64,000 nucleotides of DNA from Gnetum montanum (lineage: Eukaryota; Streptophyta; Gnetopsida; Gnetales; Gnetaceae), in assembly GCA_015680685.1 (NCBI GenBank), contig MNCI01015796.1, positions 659,813 to 723,812 on the forward strand, written 5' to 3'. Of this stretch, positions 11,505-24,121 are shown piece by piece. The translations under genes were made by a program, and so were the position numbers. Every line of letters starts with the position of its first letter. Position 1 is the stretch's first letter. Under the pieces are notes generated by a model. The model made no database searches, was not told the origin of the DNA, and saw nothing but the letters and a program-made list of their open reading frames with translations.

Positions 11505-12029
11505 ATGAATTTTTCCATACATCATGAGGAATTAGTCGAAATGTTGAATTCTATCCCTGTTAGTGAGGACATCCCTATGAATGAGGAAGCCATCCATGTA
11601 TTGATGGTTCCTCCCTCACTAAGAGGAGAAAAATCAACACCTCTAATATTTTGTGATAGCAAAATTAAAGTTAATCCCAAAAATGGTGAAGTAACTAGGA
11701 TTTCTTTGTTCATAACCATATGTGTAGGGAAATTTAAAGTACATTGGGTGCATGTTGATGATGGAGCCATAACTAACATCATACCATGCATCATCATTGA
11801 ATGTTTGGGCCTACCTAAGCAAATACAACCTAAAACCATCATAGATCTTAACTTCTTCAATGGACCAAACATTGTCATGAAGGGGTATATCTCCTTGGAT
11901 TTTGTGGCAGGAAAGAAATTCCCCACAACTAGGAATTTCTTGGTGGTGGAGGAGACACTAGGATTTAACCTTATCTTGGGAAGATCTTTGTTGGCTCAAT
12001 TACAAGCTTTGTCCTCACCCATCCATTAA
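11505..12029 (+). pseudogene. retropepsin (aspartic protease) domain of a Tat-like gypsy element
   Basis: A 174-codon open frame, one of the longest in the window. Retropepsins cleave the retroelement polyprotein and carry a D-[ST]-G-A active site. Here VHVDDGAITNIIP (catalytic pair at 11757-11762) stands in that place, with Asp where Ser or Thr is usual. The family's C-terminal motif is clear: NLILGRSLLAQLQALSS, matching the common I-L-G-R-x-[WL]-L pattern before a Ser-x-x-His. The frame is intact but flanked by broken gag and by no polymerase, so it is called a fragment of a dead element. The overlapping minus-strand frame 11522-11926 is a shadow. Confidence 0.78.
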
Positions 12030-12370
12030 GAAATTCATCCTCCTTACAAGTCAAGTGAAATCATCATTCATGGTGATAATGTGGTTCCCCTGGTTTTCAA
12101 CGACGTAAACATAGAGTAAGGGTCTAAAGTGGAGTTTCAATAAGAAGCTCCCAACCATGAAATCAAATAGCCTAAAAGAGATCAACAATACAAGAAAGCC
12201 AATGATGATAATTATTAGAAATGGGATGCATTTAGGGATGAACTCCCTTTTAATATCATCAATGAAGGGAATGGTGAATATAAGATTATGCAGAATAGAC
12301 CTTACTCATTCCATAATCTTGTAAAGATTAGGAAGAACCTATATAAGTGTAGTTCACCTTAATATTTTCA
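12030..12370 (+). pseudogene. post-protease linker of the Tat-like polyprotein
   Basis: Reading continues past the stop as EIHPPYKSSEIIIHGDN and later WDAFRDELPFNIINEGNGEY, with several stops. A second copy at 55216-55560 matches it closely in sequence ('atcatcattcatggtgataa') and in what follows (a minisatellite, then an antisense C-terminus), so it is a real element part. Function unknown. Confidence 0.6.
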
Positions 12371-12519
12371 TCCCATGGCCTTATAACCAAATTCACTGAT
12401 ATCCATGTTTTTTTATACCTTTTATTATGTACTTTTTTTTACTCTTTATGCATGTAGCCCAAGTTTCGAGTTTTCATTCTTACTTATTTAGTACAACCTT
12501 TCTCATGTTATAGACATCA

Positions 12520-12965
12520 AAAAAAGGCTTAAAACATAAAATTGCCAAAACAATGGTCTACTAAGACCTTAGACTAGCATCATGACTTGCCATTACCTTA
12601 AATTAGCAAAGACAATCACACAACATGATCCTCCATGGCCTTAAACTAGTAAAATTATAGTCTGTTAAGAATCTAAACTAGTGTCATAGTCCACTAAGAC
12701 ATTAAACTAGCATCATAACCCACCATGACCTTAAACTAGCAAAGATAATCATACAACATGACCCACCATAGCCTTAAATTGGCAAAATTACAGTCTGCTA
12801 AGACTCTAAATTGGTGTCATAGTCTGCTAAGACTTTAAATTGGTAATATGGCCCACCATGGCCTTAAACTGGCAATGTAGCTACAATCACACATCAAGGT
12901 TTGCTATGGCCTTAAACTAGTAACACAATATAACTTGTACCCATGATGGCCTAAAACTAGCAAAC
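12520..12965. repeat. minisatellite of 'ccttaaactagcaa' units with a higher-order pattern
   Basis: About sixteen degenerate units of roughly 20-30 bases alternate between a 'cat(g/a)gccttaaactagcaa' form and a 'gctaagactctaaattggtgtcat' form. A longer repeat of about 135 bases is visible, for example 'agcaaagacaatcacacaacatga' near 12604 against 'agcaaagataatcatacaacatga' near 12738. Related units recur at 23500-23535, 23780-23845 and 55810-55970. Confidence 0.8.
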
Positions 12966-13261
12966 ATCATATTTATTATTATACTTATTTTTGTTTAGCC
13001 TATTATCACATTGATTAGCCATTTAATGTTATAACCAAAATGTCAACATAGCCATTCTCAATGTTCACAACATTTACAACATTGACTAAAAATATAGATA
13101 TATATAGCCAAAAATAAAACAAAAATTTAAATTTAAAGTGTCCATAACATACATAGGCATGACCACGTTGTGTGGAAAAAATGTCAAAAAAATAATAATC
13201 TTCTATAACATATTCTTGGCTAATCATAGCCATAAAAAAATTAGCCAAACAAGCTAAGCTA

Positions 13262-16200
13262 ATGGAGGCTACTGAGTGGCATTTGGAGGGGGAAGTGGCA
13301 GATGATTTCCATCCTCACTGTAGGGGCCAATAATGTCTCTTGAGGCCTAAAGAAACAATAGATAGCTAGTTAGTAACCTAAAGCCAAAATCATGACTTAA
13401 AACAAAAACTAAAATATAAAATATATCAAACTTGTGGAGATTATAGATCCATTACTTTAGGAGATAAATGTGGAAGGCCTTCCTCCAAATGATGGAGGAT
13501 TTGGTCCTCTATCATGTTAATCCAATCAACATTTCCAAGATCAACACCAGAAAGAATGTTAGCCCTATCTACTATAGTCCAAGTACGTGGCTCCTAGGTA
13601 ATAGTAGCTATAGAGGTCTTTCTTGTAGTAGTGGTAATCTAAGTAGTAGGACATTGCTCCATCATGAGAGTACTTTCAAAAAGTGGATAAACACTCTTCA
13701 CCTAGATCCCCTAGATGAATAGCTCTTTCTTGCATCATGCAACTAACTTCTCCTTGAGCCACTTAAGGTAGGCCCCATGATCTACCATGTACTATTGCTT
13801 ATAGACCTTTTGTTTCTTACCCCACTCTAGGACCCAAGCGTAATGATATTTCCAATCCTCAACCTTCTGGGAGATGAGGTCCATCTACATATGTTGTTCT
13901 ACCATCTCTCATAGGATTGCTACCTTGTCTTGAATGACATGCTAGTAGTAGGTCCATGTGAACTCCTTAGTCTAAAAATCCCATAAGTTAGTCACTTGGG
14001 TCTCTACAAATGTACTCTTGGAGATCTCTAATAGTTTTTCCTTATTTCTATGTATTTTCCCTTTAGTCCACAACTTCCTTCCATAAGGATTTGTTGGACC
14101 TCTCTAGCTCCCATCATGTTTTTCAACGCAACATTGCTAGATCATTAGTAGTCTTGTACAACTTCAAGGATACACTAGATACATCAAATAGAATCTTAGG
14201 TAAGGAGTCAATCTCCATGTCTCTACTGGGGTCCCATTCCATATAAGGCGCTACAAAAACCATGAAATATAATCATAAACATTATGTATAATCTAAAATA
14301 GCCATGACAAAAGCATAACCTATAGCATAGATAAGCAACTAAGGCACATAAAACAAAGTTCTTACCTATCTTGAGTATAAATTATTACAACCAGTCAATG
14401 ATATCCTTAGCCAACCAACACATGAACTCCACCTTGTATGGAGTCTCCACCCATGATTTCACATGAAACATAGGGACAAGTGCTTGCACTGGTGACTCAA
14501 GACCTACTATAAGCATAACAATCATTGAATGGTTAGGATGAAGACAAAAAATAAACTATAAGATATAACAAAAATATTAAGTCATGGGCATAACTAGCTC
14601 CTCCTCCTTTTTCTCCTCTAGGATGATGATGGGGGATGTACCTGATACCACCTTAGCAAGCAAGAAATATAGATCATTTATATTTGCATCAGCAAACCCT
14701 TCAACATTAGGTTTCTTTAGGAGCATCTGTTCTGCATGCCTTTGTGTTGCTCTCTAGCATCTTAGGCTACCATAGCCTGATGCTTGTCTACAATCATAGC
14801 ACATAGAAAATTAGTTAAATATGAAACCAAAAAGTAGCCATAAGCTTTAAACCATTAAATAGCCAAACTTAAACAAAGAATACTTGTGACTGCTTGTTGT
14901 GATAGTCTAAGCTTAAACCTAAGCTTATTTGGGGTAGTTTGGTCTAATGCTGGTGGTGCTTCCATCATGGGCCTCTTAAGTTTCTCTATGGAAACCCCTT
15001 CAGCCTTCCTACATAGTTGTTTGACCTTTAGGATGCTCGCTAGGAACATGAGAGGCTCCTCATCATCTATGCTATTAGGGGACTCACACTACCTGACATT
15101 AAGATCCTTAGTGGTAATGGATAACATATCATCAATTCCCTTTGGTGGATTCTAAGCTTGCACCATTGAATAATTATGCTGTATCCAAGGCTTAGAAAGG
15201 TGGCTTAGGTCTTGGGGAATCCATCACCCATTCCTATACACCACTAGAAATTTTACAAACCTCTTCAAAGAACCCGTAAAAAAAGTAAAATTCATGTGGA
15301 TTATTATAGAGGTATTTACATGAAATCTAAGGATCTCCTCCTAAATCCCAACAGCCAAAGCAGTTGCCCAGTTAAAACTAGTACCATCCATCAAGACCTT
15401 CTTAAAGGTGTACCCTTATGCAATGTCGATCATCTTCTTTTGCAACAGTAGTTTAGGAAATGCATGAGACCTAAACAAAGGATATGATTCCTTTACATTA
15501 GGATTCATGAAGCCATCCATGGGAATTTTTGAGTGGTACATGTTGACACCAAGCCACTCCAAAACTTCCTTGGTATGGCCTAATTTCTTCACTATCCTAG
15601 TGGGAACCTTTGCCCTATTAGCAAGGACACCAAACAAGTTTCAAAAGAGGCCTTCATCGATATCAATGTTAACCTTCACATCTCAAATGATGGTGCTAAA
15701 ATGACTAGCCTTCTCATTGAAGGAATCGATGACATGCAACATATCTATATTAGGGATGGAAGGAATGGGTGCCATGAATTTATCAAGCAAACTTGCACGT
15801 TGGATGTTTGTTTAAAGGTACCCAAGTGCCTATTCCCTTTGCCACTCTTGTGCTAGTATCACCTCACCAAACTTCAAGATGAGAGTATCCTCATGACATG
15901 ATCCTAAAAGTGGTATGGTGACATCAGCAAAGGTGGAAGGTCCTACAAAGCAACAACTAAATTTTAGCATCAACATAAGAAGCTCTAATGACTAGTCAAA
16001 GAAATAGAACAATTAGAACATTCGTAACAATAAAACATTAGAAGCCATAGCATTTATTTTACCTTTCATTTTCTTCTTCAAGGTGGTTTAAGTGGAGGTT
16101 CCAATTGCAAGGGTTTGATCCATGGAGTTAACGAAATCTACCCACTAGTTATGCATCATCTCATCATCCTTGCACTTCTTGTATACAAGATTGAACCTTG

Positions 16201-16860
16201 TAGCATAGGCATCAAAGTCTTCTCTTCAATGTTGACACAATAGTTCAAATCTAGGGGTCCTTGGTGAATTCATCAAGGGTAGTTTGAGCCACTACTAAGG
16301 TTTGATCGTTAATGAGAAAGCCTTGATCATTGACCTTGTACCTGTAAGAATTTTATAAGACCAATGAAGTTAGGAAAGGTATTTTAGCCAAAACAGCTAG
16401 AAAAACATGAAAGCACTATACCAACTATGCTTACCTTGGTAGATGATACATGATACTAGGTGAGTTCTAGAATAGTATGTGGGCTCTATGAACCACAATC
16501 AGAGTATTGTTAGCATTGTACTTTCTATACTCTAGCATCATCTAGATCTCTGTAAGGTAACGTGGATAGATAGCGTTTGCTATTCCCCCTGATGTCCTAG
16601 AAGGTGGGTTGTCAATGATAAACTTGACAATTAAGCTAGATGCCCAAGGAAACAATGTCTCCACTATGGCCCCAGCCACATCTACGAACAAGTGTGACCA
16701 CAACATCACACTAAAGTTTTGTAGATTATAGATAAGGAATTCCCTTATCCCAGGTTTGAACCATAGTAATAGCTTCGCCAAAGGCATATTGAGGAGAGGT
16801 GTATTGGTTTTGGGTTGAAAAATGTAGCACAAAATGCCTACCAAATCCATGATGATGAGG
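13262..16860 (-). pseudogene. minus-strand extra ORF of the Tat-like element, decayed
   Basis: Two open pieces belong to one minus-strand coding region: 16542-16850 (GIREFLIYNLQNFSVMLWSH) and 15416-15637, the latter running through a stop into an open track with GTSFNWATALAVGI. The presumed C-terminus at about 13270-13320 reads GPYSEDGNHLPLPPPNATQ, followed by a stop. A related C-terminus, GGPNSLVDDDDDALPPSTL, lies in the inverted-repeat arms (56340-56425 minus strand; 51890-51985 plus strand), in the same position after the minisatellite. Extra ORFs in either orientation are known in Tat-lineage elements. I recognise no domain; the product is unknown. Confidence 0.5.
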
Positions 16861-18470
16861 ATGGACTTTAAGTAAACCCTTCATGACCAAAACAAAAACA
16901 TTATGACCAATTGGAATTTCTTAACAAATTTAGAAAAAACATCCTAAGTTGGAGGTGAAATTAGCGTTTGTAAAAAGATCTAAGGTGTTTATTTAAGTTG
17001 GCTTAAGAAATTCCACAAATGTATTATTACAACCTTGAATAGCCTTTTACTTCATAACCCAAAATTTCATAGCCAAAATTAAGCCTTAGCTTAAACCATG
17101 CAAAAAGCATTAAAACCTAGAAAATGCATTTAGCCATAGTAACAATCTTTCTAAAAATAGTAAAGCCTTTTTTTTTCTTAAAAAAACATAAAAAATAAGT
17201 TTTACAAGAAAAGTTACACATATCAACCACATCCATCCAAAATTTAACCTTGTTCACATAGTTTAGCCAAAAAATTCATTAAAAATTCATATAAGCTCCA
17301 ATTTTAGTGATTTCACCATGGAAGGAATCATGAAATAATAAGCTCTATAACCATGACTGTTACAACCTAAAATACATAACCATTTTTACATGGAACATAA
17401 AAAAATTAGCAAAATATCATAGCCGTCATGATGAATCCCATTTCGCATAGGGTTGGTAAAAACATTTTCAAAAATTCATTTGAGCTCTAAATGGAGTGAT
17501 TCTAGTACAATTTGAAAGCTTAAATCTTGTTGTTTATCTGTTATGAACTTGGGCAAGGATTTGAAGATGGCACAAACCTCTTTTTGACATGAGTTTGATG
17601 AAAAATTCATAAAAAAATGTTTTAAGTCTAATTGGAGTGATTCCACCTCTATTGGAAAGATGAAGCCAAGATCCATCTAGACATACCTAAAAATAGCCAA
17701 AACATTTGTTGCTTTCTTAGAAATAATTCATGAACATAGAAAAAATTTTAAAAATGACATCAAAAACCTAATTAAATGACCTTAGGAAAATAGCCATAAC
17801 TTAATCATTTGAAAGAAAAATTAAATGAGACAATAGATGTTAGAAAGATTAAATGTTAGGCTACAAACTTATAACATTGGATTTGAAAAATACACAACAT
17901 TGCTTGCTTTTTCCATGTAAAAAGATAAAAAGCTAAAACCCAACTTAACATAGCCATAAAAACATAGCCAAAACAACCAAAATGATTGATACCCATTAGA
18001 AGAAAACACCAAAATAATGGGCTAGGATTTCATTAAAATTTAATTTTGACAAATTATTTGGCCTAGATCTAGGAAAAATGGCCATATCCCCAAATTTTTA
18101 AAAAAACACATGAAAATAGCAAGCTTGATTTTAAAAATTAAATCTACTAAAGACAAAATAATGAAATGACCATAGATCCACATGGAAGTGGCCAAAATAA
18201 GTGGGGGGATATCATCAAAGTTTTGTTTTCACCACCTCTATTAGCATAGATATGAGAAAATGAGCCCCACATATGGCAAGAAAAATGCAAGAAAACCATG
18301 AAATACAACTAGAAAACCAAGCAAAAATAGGTAGAACTGCCTACCACAGAGTAGCAACAGATGAGTCCTGGATGGAGATAGGCCTAGGAAATTCTTATAG
18401 GTTTTTGACATGCTTGTCTACCCTATGAATCCTAGGATTTTGGCTCTTCCCTCCACATTGTTTTGGCACC
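16861..18470. other. AT-rich non-coding stretch with loose internal repeats
   Basis: No gene seen. 'aaaaattcat' followed by a '(t/g)gagtgatt(c/t)' track appears near 17280, 17467 and 17601, suggesting a decayed tandem repeat. 'tagccaaaa'-type words are frequent throughout. Confidence 0.4.
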
Positions 18471-18479
18471 ATAGTAGGC

Positions 18480-20589
18480 TCAATTCTAGGAGTAGTTTGA
18501 AATTAAGGAAAATGAGAGGTCTACGCTGTACACAGGAAGGAATGAGGCTTCCATGCTAAAGATAATTTTTCATTACCATAAGAATCCTTAAAAGAGCTCT
18601 CCTCTAATGTGAAATTTTCAAAGACATGAATTATGATAAAAAACTTGTGAAATTGGCATTAAAAACTACATCTAAACCTAAACACCCACCTCTAAACCCC
18701 AACTCCTAATTCAGTTCACCATAACTCCATGTGCACTGAAGTGCAAAGGGGGGAAACTTTCTTCAATGTTAATATTTGTGCAAAATAGCTTCACTTTTCA
18801 AATTTTAATATTTTTGGAATGTGGACCCCCATATGCTTTCCCTCTTAGTCAAAATTACATTAATGCTAAGTTTTGAGCACTTTTAGCACTTAGAAAAATA
18901 ACAAATCCTTAATTCCCATCCATCCACACTTGGGATATCATACCCACCATGAATACATGCCTTCCACTTCACAAAATCATTAAAACATACTTGTTTACCA
19001 TTTTTAGTAATTTAAACCTACCTTTTTCAGCCATAGGATCCCAAAAAAAGGTGAAACATTGTTAAAATGGTACAAATTGGGGTTCCATGCTAGGGAAATA
19101 GTACCTAGCATGGCATCAAGTGGGGTAACATTCATTCTTACCTCCCAACATCCACCTAGCCTAAGTTTGAATTTAAAAGGAGCCCCATGTGACCTAGAAT
19201 CCCTCCAAGCATCATTGACAACTAGGGAACCTCACTAAACCTAGTCAAAACTAGTTGAAACCTTGGGATTTGTTGTTTCCACAATAGGGAAGGATTCATC
19301 CATGCTAAGAATCTCATCCCCATCATGGATAGATGGTGGAAAGACAAAAATGACCTAAATTAACTACGTAGTGATCATTTCTCAAAGGTTGGTGACTCCT
19401 AGACCTTGCTAGAACCCTCTGGAGCTACCAAATGCCTCAAAATAGTCAAATATGGTACAAAACTACCATCCTCCTTCTATCCACATTGGGGCCATCATTC
19501 TTAGTTTACCATGAATTAAAGCCAAAACAACCATGAAACCTTAAAACCACATTAAAATAATAAAAATAAGGTATGGTATTTTATCAAAATTTAATTTTGA
19601 GAAATATTAAGGCCTAGATCTAACAAAAACATCTCCATCCCTAAATTAATGGAAAAAACACATGAAAATAGTAAGCCTAATTTTAAATCAAATCTACCAA
19701 AGCCTGAATAATAAAATGACCTTAGATATATGTATAAATAGCCAAAATATGAGGTGGGATTTCATTAGAATTTCATTCTACCCACTCCATCAATATAGAA
19801 TTGACAAAAATGATCTTATCATAGTTAGGAAAATTATGAAAAATGACTAGGAAAGTAAAGAAAATGACTAGAATTGGCCTATCTTGGAGTGAGTGAGAAG
19901 GATGCTTGGATTGAAAATAGCCTAGGTAGTTGTGATATGTTCCATGCAGACTCATCTATCTTTTGGATCCTTGGGTTTTTGCTCTTGCCTCCATGTTGCT
20001 TCATGTTTGCCTTACCAACATTGAAAACTTGAGAAAATTAGAAGGATTGATCTATGTTAGCTAGGAAGGAGATCTATGCTTCCACACTAAGAATGAGAAG
20101 TGTTGTAGCAAAAAAATCTACGAAAAATCCCCTCCAATGCATTGAGTGTTGAATGAGAGTTGTAGTATGTGTTTAAAACAAATTTGACCTTAAAAATAAG
20201 ATTAAAATATAAATGCCTACTCTCATGCCCCTACTGCCAATTTTGTGCATTGGAACTTAAAGTCCACTAAAGTGCAAGGATGAGGGAAAAGGATTTTCTA
20301 TGTTGGAATGGTGGAAGAAAACACTAAGTCCAAATTTTTGAATTTTTTGTGCTGGGCACCATCATATGCCTCCCATGCAAGGTATGGAAACCTCCTCTAT
20401 AGTGAGTTTTCCATCTCTTAGAACTCATATAACCTTGATACAACCCATTCACCCCTATATCCACACTAGGAAACATGGAGCCAACATGGATACCAAGCTC
20501 CATTGCTTACAACACTCCAAAACTAACTCCATTGCCATTTTTGGTAGCTGTGACCTACCTCATTTCACCTCGAGCTATAAAAGGAGGTT
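18480..20589. repeat. degenerate left part of the ~191-bp tandem array
   Basis: Imperfect palindromic cores such as 'ccatgctagg...cctagcatgg' (19086-19114) recur about every 190 bases near 18495, 18745, 18945, 19103, 19308 and 19495, then become hard to follow. I infer the eroded edge of the array at 20590-23400. Confidence 0.5.
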
Positions 20590-20660
20590 AGATCTTGTCA
20601 AACTTGACATTTTGGGCTTCCATGCTTGGGCAACATTACCCAACATGGAGCTAGGGGAAG

Positions 20661-20683
20661 GGGGGGGGGGGGGGGGGGGGNGG
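20661..20683 (+). other. poly-G run with one undetermined base
   Basis: About 20 G, an N at 20681, then GG. Likely a sequencing or assembly weak point rather than biology. Confidence 0.8.
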
Positions 20684-20701
20684 TGCTCATACTTATTCCT
20701 T

Positions 20702-20759
20702 AGTGCTCATCTAATCAAATCTGACTCCTAAGTGCTCATCTAATCAAATCTGACTCCTA
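20702..20759 (+). repeat. perfect 29-bp tandem duplication
   Basis: 20702-20730 and 20731-20759 are identical (start AGTGCTCATCTAATC). A partial third copy, 'ggtgctcatacttattcct', precedes them at 20682-20700, next to the poly-G run. Perfect identity marks a recent event or an assembly error at the run. Confidence 0.9.
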
Positions 20760-23499
20760 GAGTGGATCCACATAACCTAGAACCCCTCTAGTCATTCCTG
20801 GCAATCCTAAAACTTCATTGAATCTAGTCAAAAGTACTTGAAACATTTAGATTTATTAGATCCACCATAAGAAAGGCCTAATCAATGTTGGGTAGCATGG
20901 ATCCACCATTGATGGATGGGGGAATGACCAAAACTACTAAAATCAATTACCCAGTTACCATTTTCATACTATAAGATCCTTTAGTAGCTTCCAAAAGCCT
21001 AGAATGATAAAAAATAATCTAATTTTTTCATTTTAAATCCTCTCCATGCTAGTGAACCCTCCTCCATGCTACCCAGGGTGGAGCCAACATGGAAGCCTAG
21101 GGGATATGCAATAAAACCTAGTTTATGATAAAAAATAGCCTAATAACCTATCCTAGTGACCTCTAGACCATGCCAAAGCTTTTCGAAGCCTCTAGGTATT
21201 TCATAATTAATAAAAAATGGTATAAAATTATCATCTTCCTTTCATTCATGCTATGGCCATCAAGCCCAATGTGGAAAAAGGAGGGATGATTACATGAGGC
21301 CTCTAAGAGCCTCCAAACTAGTGTATTTTAACACTAACTCTCGACAATCAACTCCGAAAACCTTGATGGTTGACATGCATGGTTGATTTGCTATCAAAAT
21401 AATCTATATATGATATTTTTGGTTTATCCGCACTAAGAAAGACCTCATTCATGATGGCCAGCATGGACATAATTGGGAAGGTTTATGAGGGATCCAAAAT
21501 CCATCAAAATAGCATCAAATTACCTTGTACTTACACCAAAACCCTATCAAACCTTTTGGAAGCCACTAGACATCCAAAAGTTAATCAAATATAGCCAAAA
21601 ATCAACCTACTTAGATCCTCCATGCTAGGTAGGACCTTATTCATGCTAGGTAGCATGGAGCCAACATGAAACTATATTGGTAACTCTTAAAACCACTTGA
21701 AAACCTTTCAAATTGCCTAATTTGACACCAAACCCTAGTCCTTGACCCCTCAGCTCGTACAGCTTTGAAACCCTATTGAATCTTACCAAAAGTGGTCCAA
21801 AGCTTGGATTCAAGTGTATCCACACTAAGGGGGACCTTATCCATGTTGCGCATCCTAGCCCTAACATGGATGAAAGGGGGTAAAGCCAAAACTTATGAAA
21901 TTTTCATGGAGATTAACTTCTACTAATCACCCAACATTTTTGGAAGCCACTAGACCTTCGAAAGTTAACCAAAAATAGCTCAAAATTACTCTCCTTGAAG
22001 TCTCCATGGTGAGGAGGATCCTATCCATGCTGGATAGTGTGGATCTAGCATGGAACTAGAGGTGTAAGCCTAAGAACCATTTAAAAATCCTCAAAATTAC
22101 CAAATTTTGACCATAGGCTTCAACTATCAACACTAGTAACCATGGAGATGCACATGCATGACCAAGATTGAAAAAAAATAGCAAAAAAGGCTCCATTAGA
22201 TCTTTAATTTTATGGGTCATCTCATCCATTCTAGTTAGCATGAATCTAGTGTGAAAACTAGGGGTAACATCAAGAACCAATTAAAGACCTTTAAAATTAC
22301 TAAGTTTTGATACCAAGCTCTAGCCCTTGACCTTGGCAACATTGGGAGTTGACATGCATGGTCAATTGTAATCAAAACTAACCTAAATCTAAGATTTTTG
22401 ATTTATCCACATTGGAACAAAACTATTCCATGCTAGGTAGTGTAGATTTAGCTTAGAAGAGCTACCTTTCCACTTTTGGCAATAGATTAACACTCTTAGA
22501 GACTAAAAGTTTACACTGGAGAAGCCTAAGACCTCATAGCCTCAAGGTCATGCCTATTAGGCCTCATTTCAACCTTTAAATCTCATCAATACCCATCCTT
22601 AATGTTGGAGCAATTCCCTCAACATGGATCAAGGTGATATAACCTTACATAGCTTTAAATAGCTTTTAAACTTAGTCAAAATTAGCCAAAACCTTGAGAA
22701 ATCCTAGTTTACATCCCTAGAAGCTTAGAAATGTGGTCAATGTGCTCCCCAGATCACTCCAAAATCAAAGAACAAGAACATTCCCATTCTTCCACATTGG
22801 GGCCACCATGCTCAGCATGGGAAAAGGCAGGAAGCTATCCTAACATGATTTAGAGCTTAAAACCCTTCAAAATGGCCTTACGGTGTAGCTAGAATATGCA
22901 CAACTAGTAGATGTTGGTTCCAACTATCCATCCAACCTTGTCTGACCTTATTTTATCCTAGATTTGGATGAGGTAAGCTAAGCCCCTCCGATCTATGCTA
23001 TCCATTATGGAAATATGGGGTGAAGCTTCAAAGTCTACTTTTTGATGTTTTTGACCTTCAAAGTGTTAAATTTTGACAAATATAGCCCTACACTACCTTG
23101 GGAGGGTCTCAAAATCCTAATTTTGATCCTCTTGATGAGACACAACTTGCTTTCCTTGCTCTCCACACTATTTCCACATTGGCCAGTGTGGAAGATGTTT
23201 TCAAGACCCAAAGGGGTGTTCCAAGGGTTGAAATTGGTACTAAAACTAGCCCATTCCCTTCCCCAGCCAACTGCACTAACATGCAAGCCACCAAGAGTCA
23301 AAAAATAACCAAAATAAGCTTGGAAAATTATTTGGATGTTCCATCCATACTGGGAATCATCCCTTCCATGCTAGCCAATGTGGATCTAGCTTGGGTTTAA
23401 CATGGAAGCCTTAAAAGCTTTGCTTTTTTAGTGTAAATAGCCTAGAAATAGCCTTTGTTGATATCCAACCTTATCCAATAGCATTGTATCCTCAATCCA

Positions 23500-23850
23500 T
23501 GGTCCACTAAGGCCTAAAACTAGCAAACTAACTCTAATCCTTTTTGACCATGTTTCAACCAAGATTCACTATATGTATTCCACTTTACCTTATTCAACCC
23601 TATTTTATCATATCATGATTTGTGTTTGACCATTGTTGCATCATTGAACTTATTTAGCCTCAACACTACTTTTATTTCAATATTTTTATCTTTATTATAG
23701 CCTTGTATGACCTTGTTTATCCTTCAATTGGTATTCAATGATGGGGTTTGACCTTCCTTAACCATCATTTGACACCATGTGACCATGGCCCACTAAGGCC
23801 TAAAAATGGCATCATGGCCTACCAAGGCCTTAAAATGGCAAGCTTGTGAC
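23500..23850. repeat. short return of the 'ggcctaaaactagcaa' minisatellite
   Basis: Units at about 23505-23530 and 23780-23845 ('cactaaggcctaaaa') match the array at 12520-12965. They stand between the ~191-bp array and the reverse transcriptase. Confidence 0.6.
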
Positions 23851-24121
23851 CTTAGTTGACATTGTCTTATTTTTTTATGATTGTTTTAGTCCTATTTTAC
23901 ATATTCTTAGCCTCTATTTAACCTTCATATCATTTCATTGTTCTCTTTATATCTCTTGTAGCCTTATACAACCTTGTTCCCTTATGTTTGCATTTTATAG
24001 CATGGATTTGCATAATTTTACAGACTTTTGATGTTATTCACTCATGTTTATCCAAGTGCCACTTAGTGTACTTATGGTTGACATGCAAAACTAAAGTATG
24101 AGTACTTGGAAGTAGATTAGT

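Larger units (their letters stand above)
20590..23400. repeat. ~191-bp tandem repeat array with palindromic cores
   Basis: Fifteen imperfect palindromes of the form TCCATGCTAGGTAGCATGGA are centred near 20635, 20893, 21072, 21256, 21458, 21650, 21848, 22034, 22235, 22437, 22613, 22812, 22997, 23183 and 23375. From the second on, the mean spacing is about 191 bp; the first gap is longer because a poly-G run and a small duplication lie in it. Monomers share phrases such as 'aagccactagacc' but are strongly diverged. The palindrome resembles that of the array at 53990-55215, so both belong to one family. Open frames here (for example 23098-23400) are chance. Confidence 0.82.

Noticed and set aside
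11522-11926. 134-codon minus-strand frame
   Set aside because: Shadow of the protease frame on the plus strand, which has recognisable retropepsin motifs.
23035-23400. Four overlapping open frames on both strands
   Set aside because: They lie inside the ~191-bp tandem array and share no domain.
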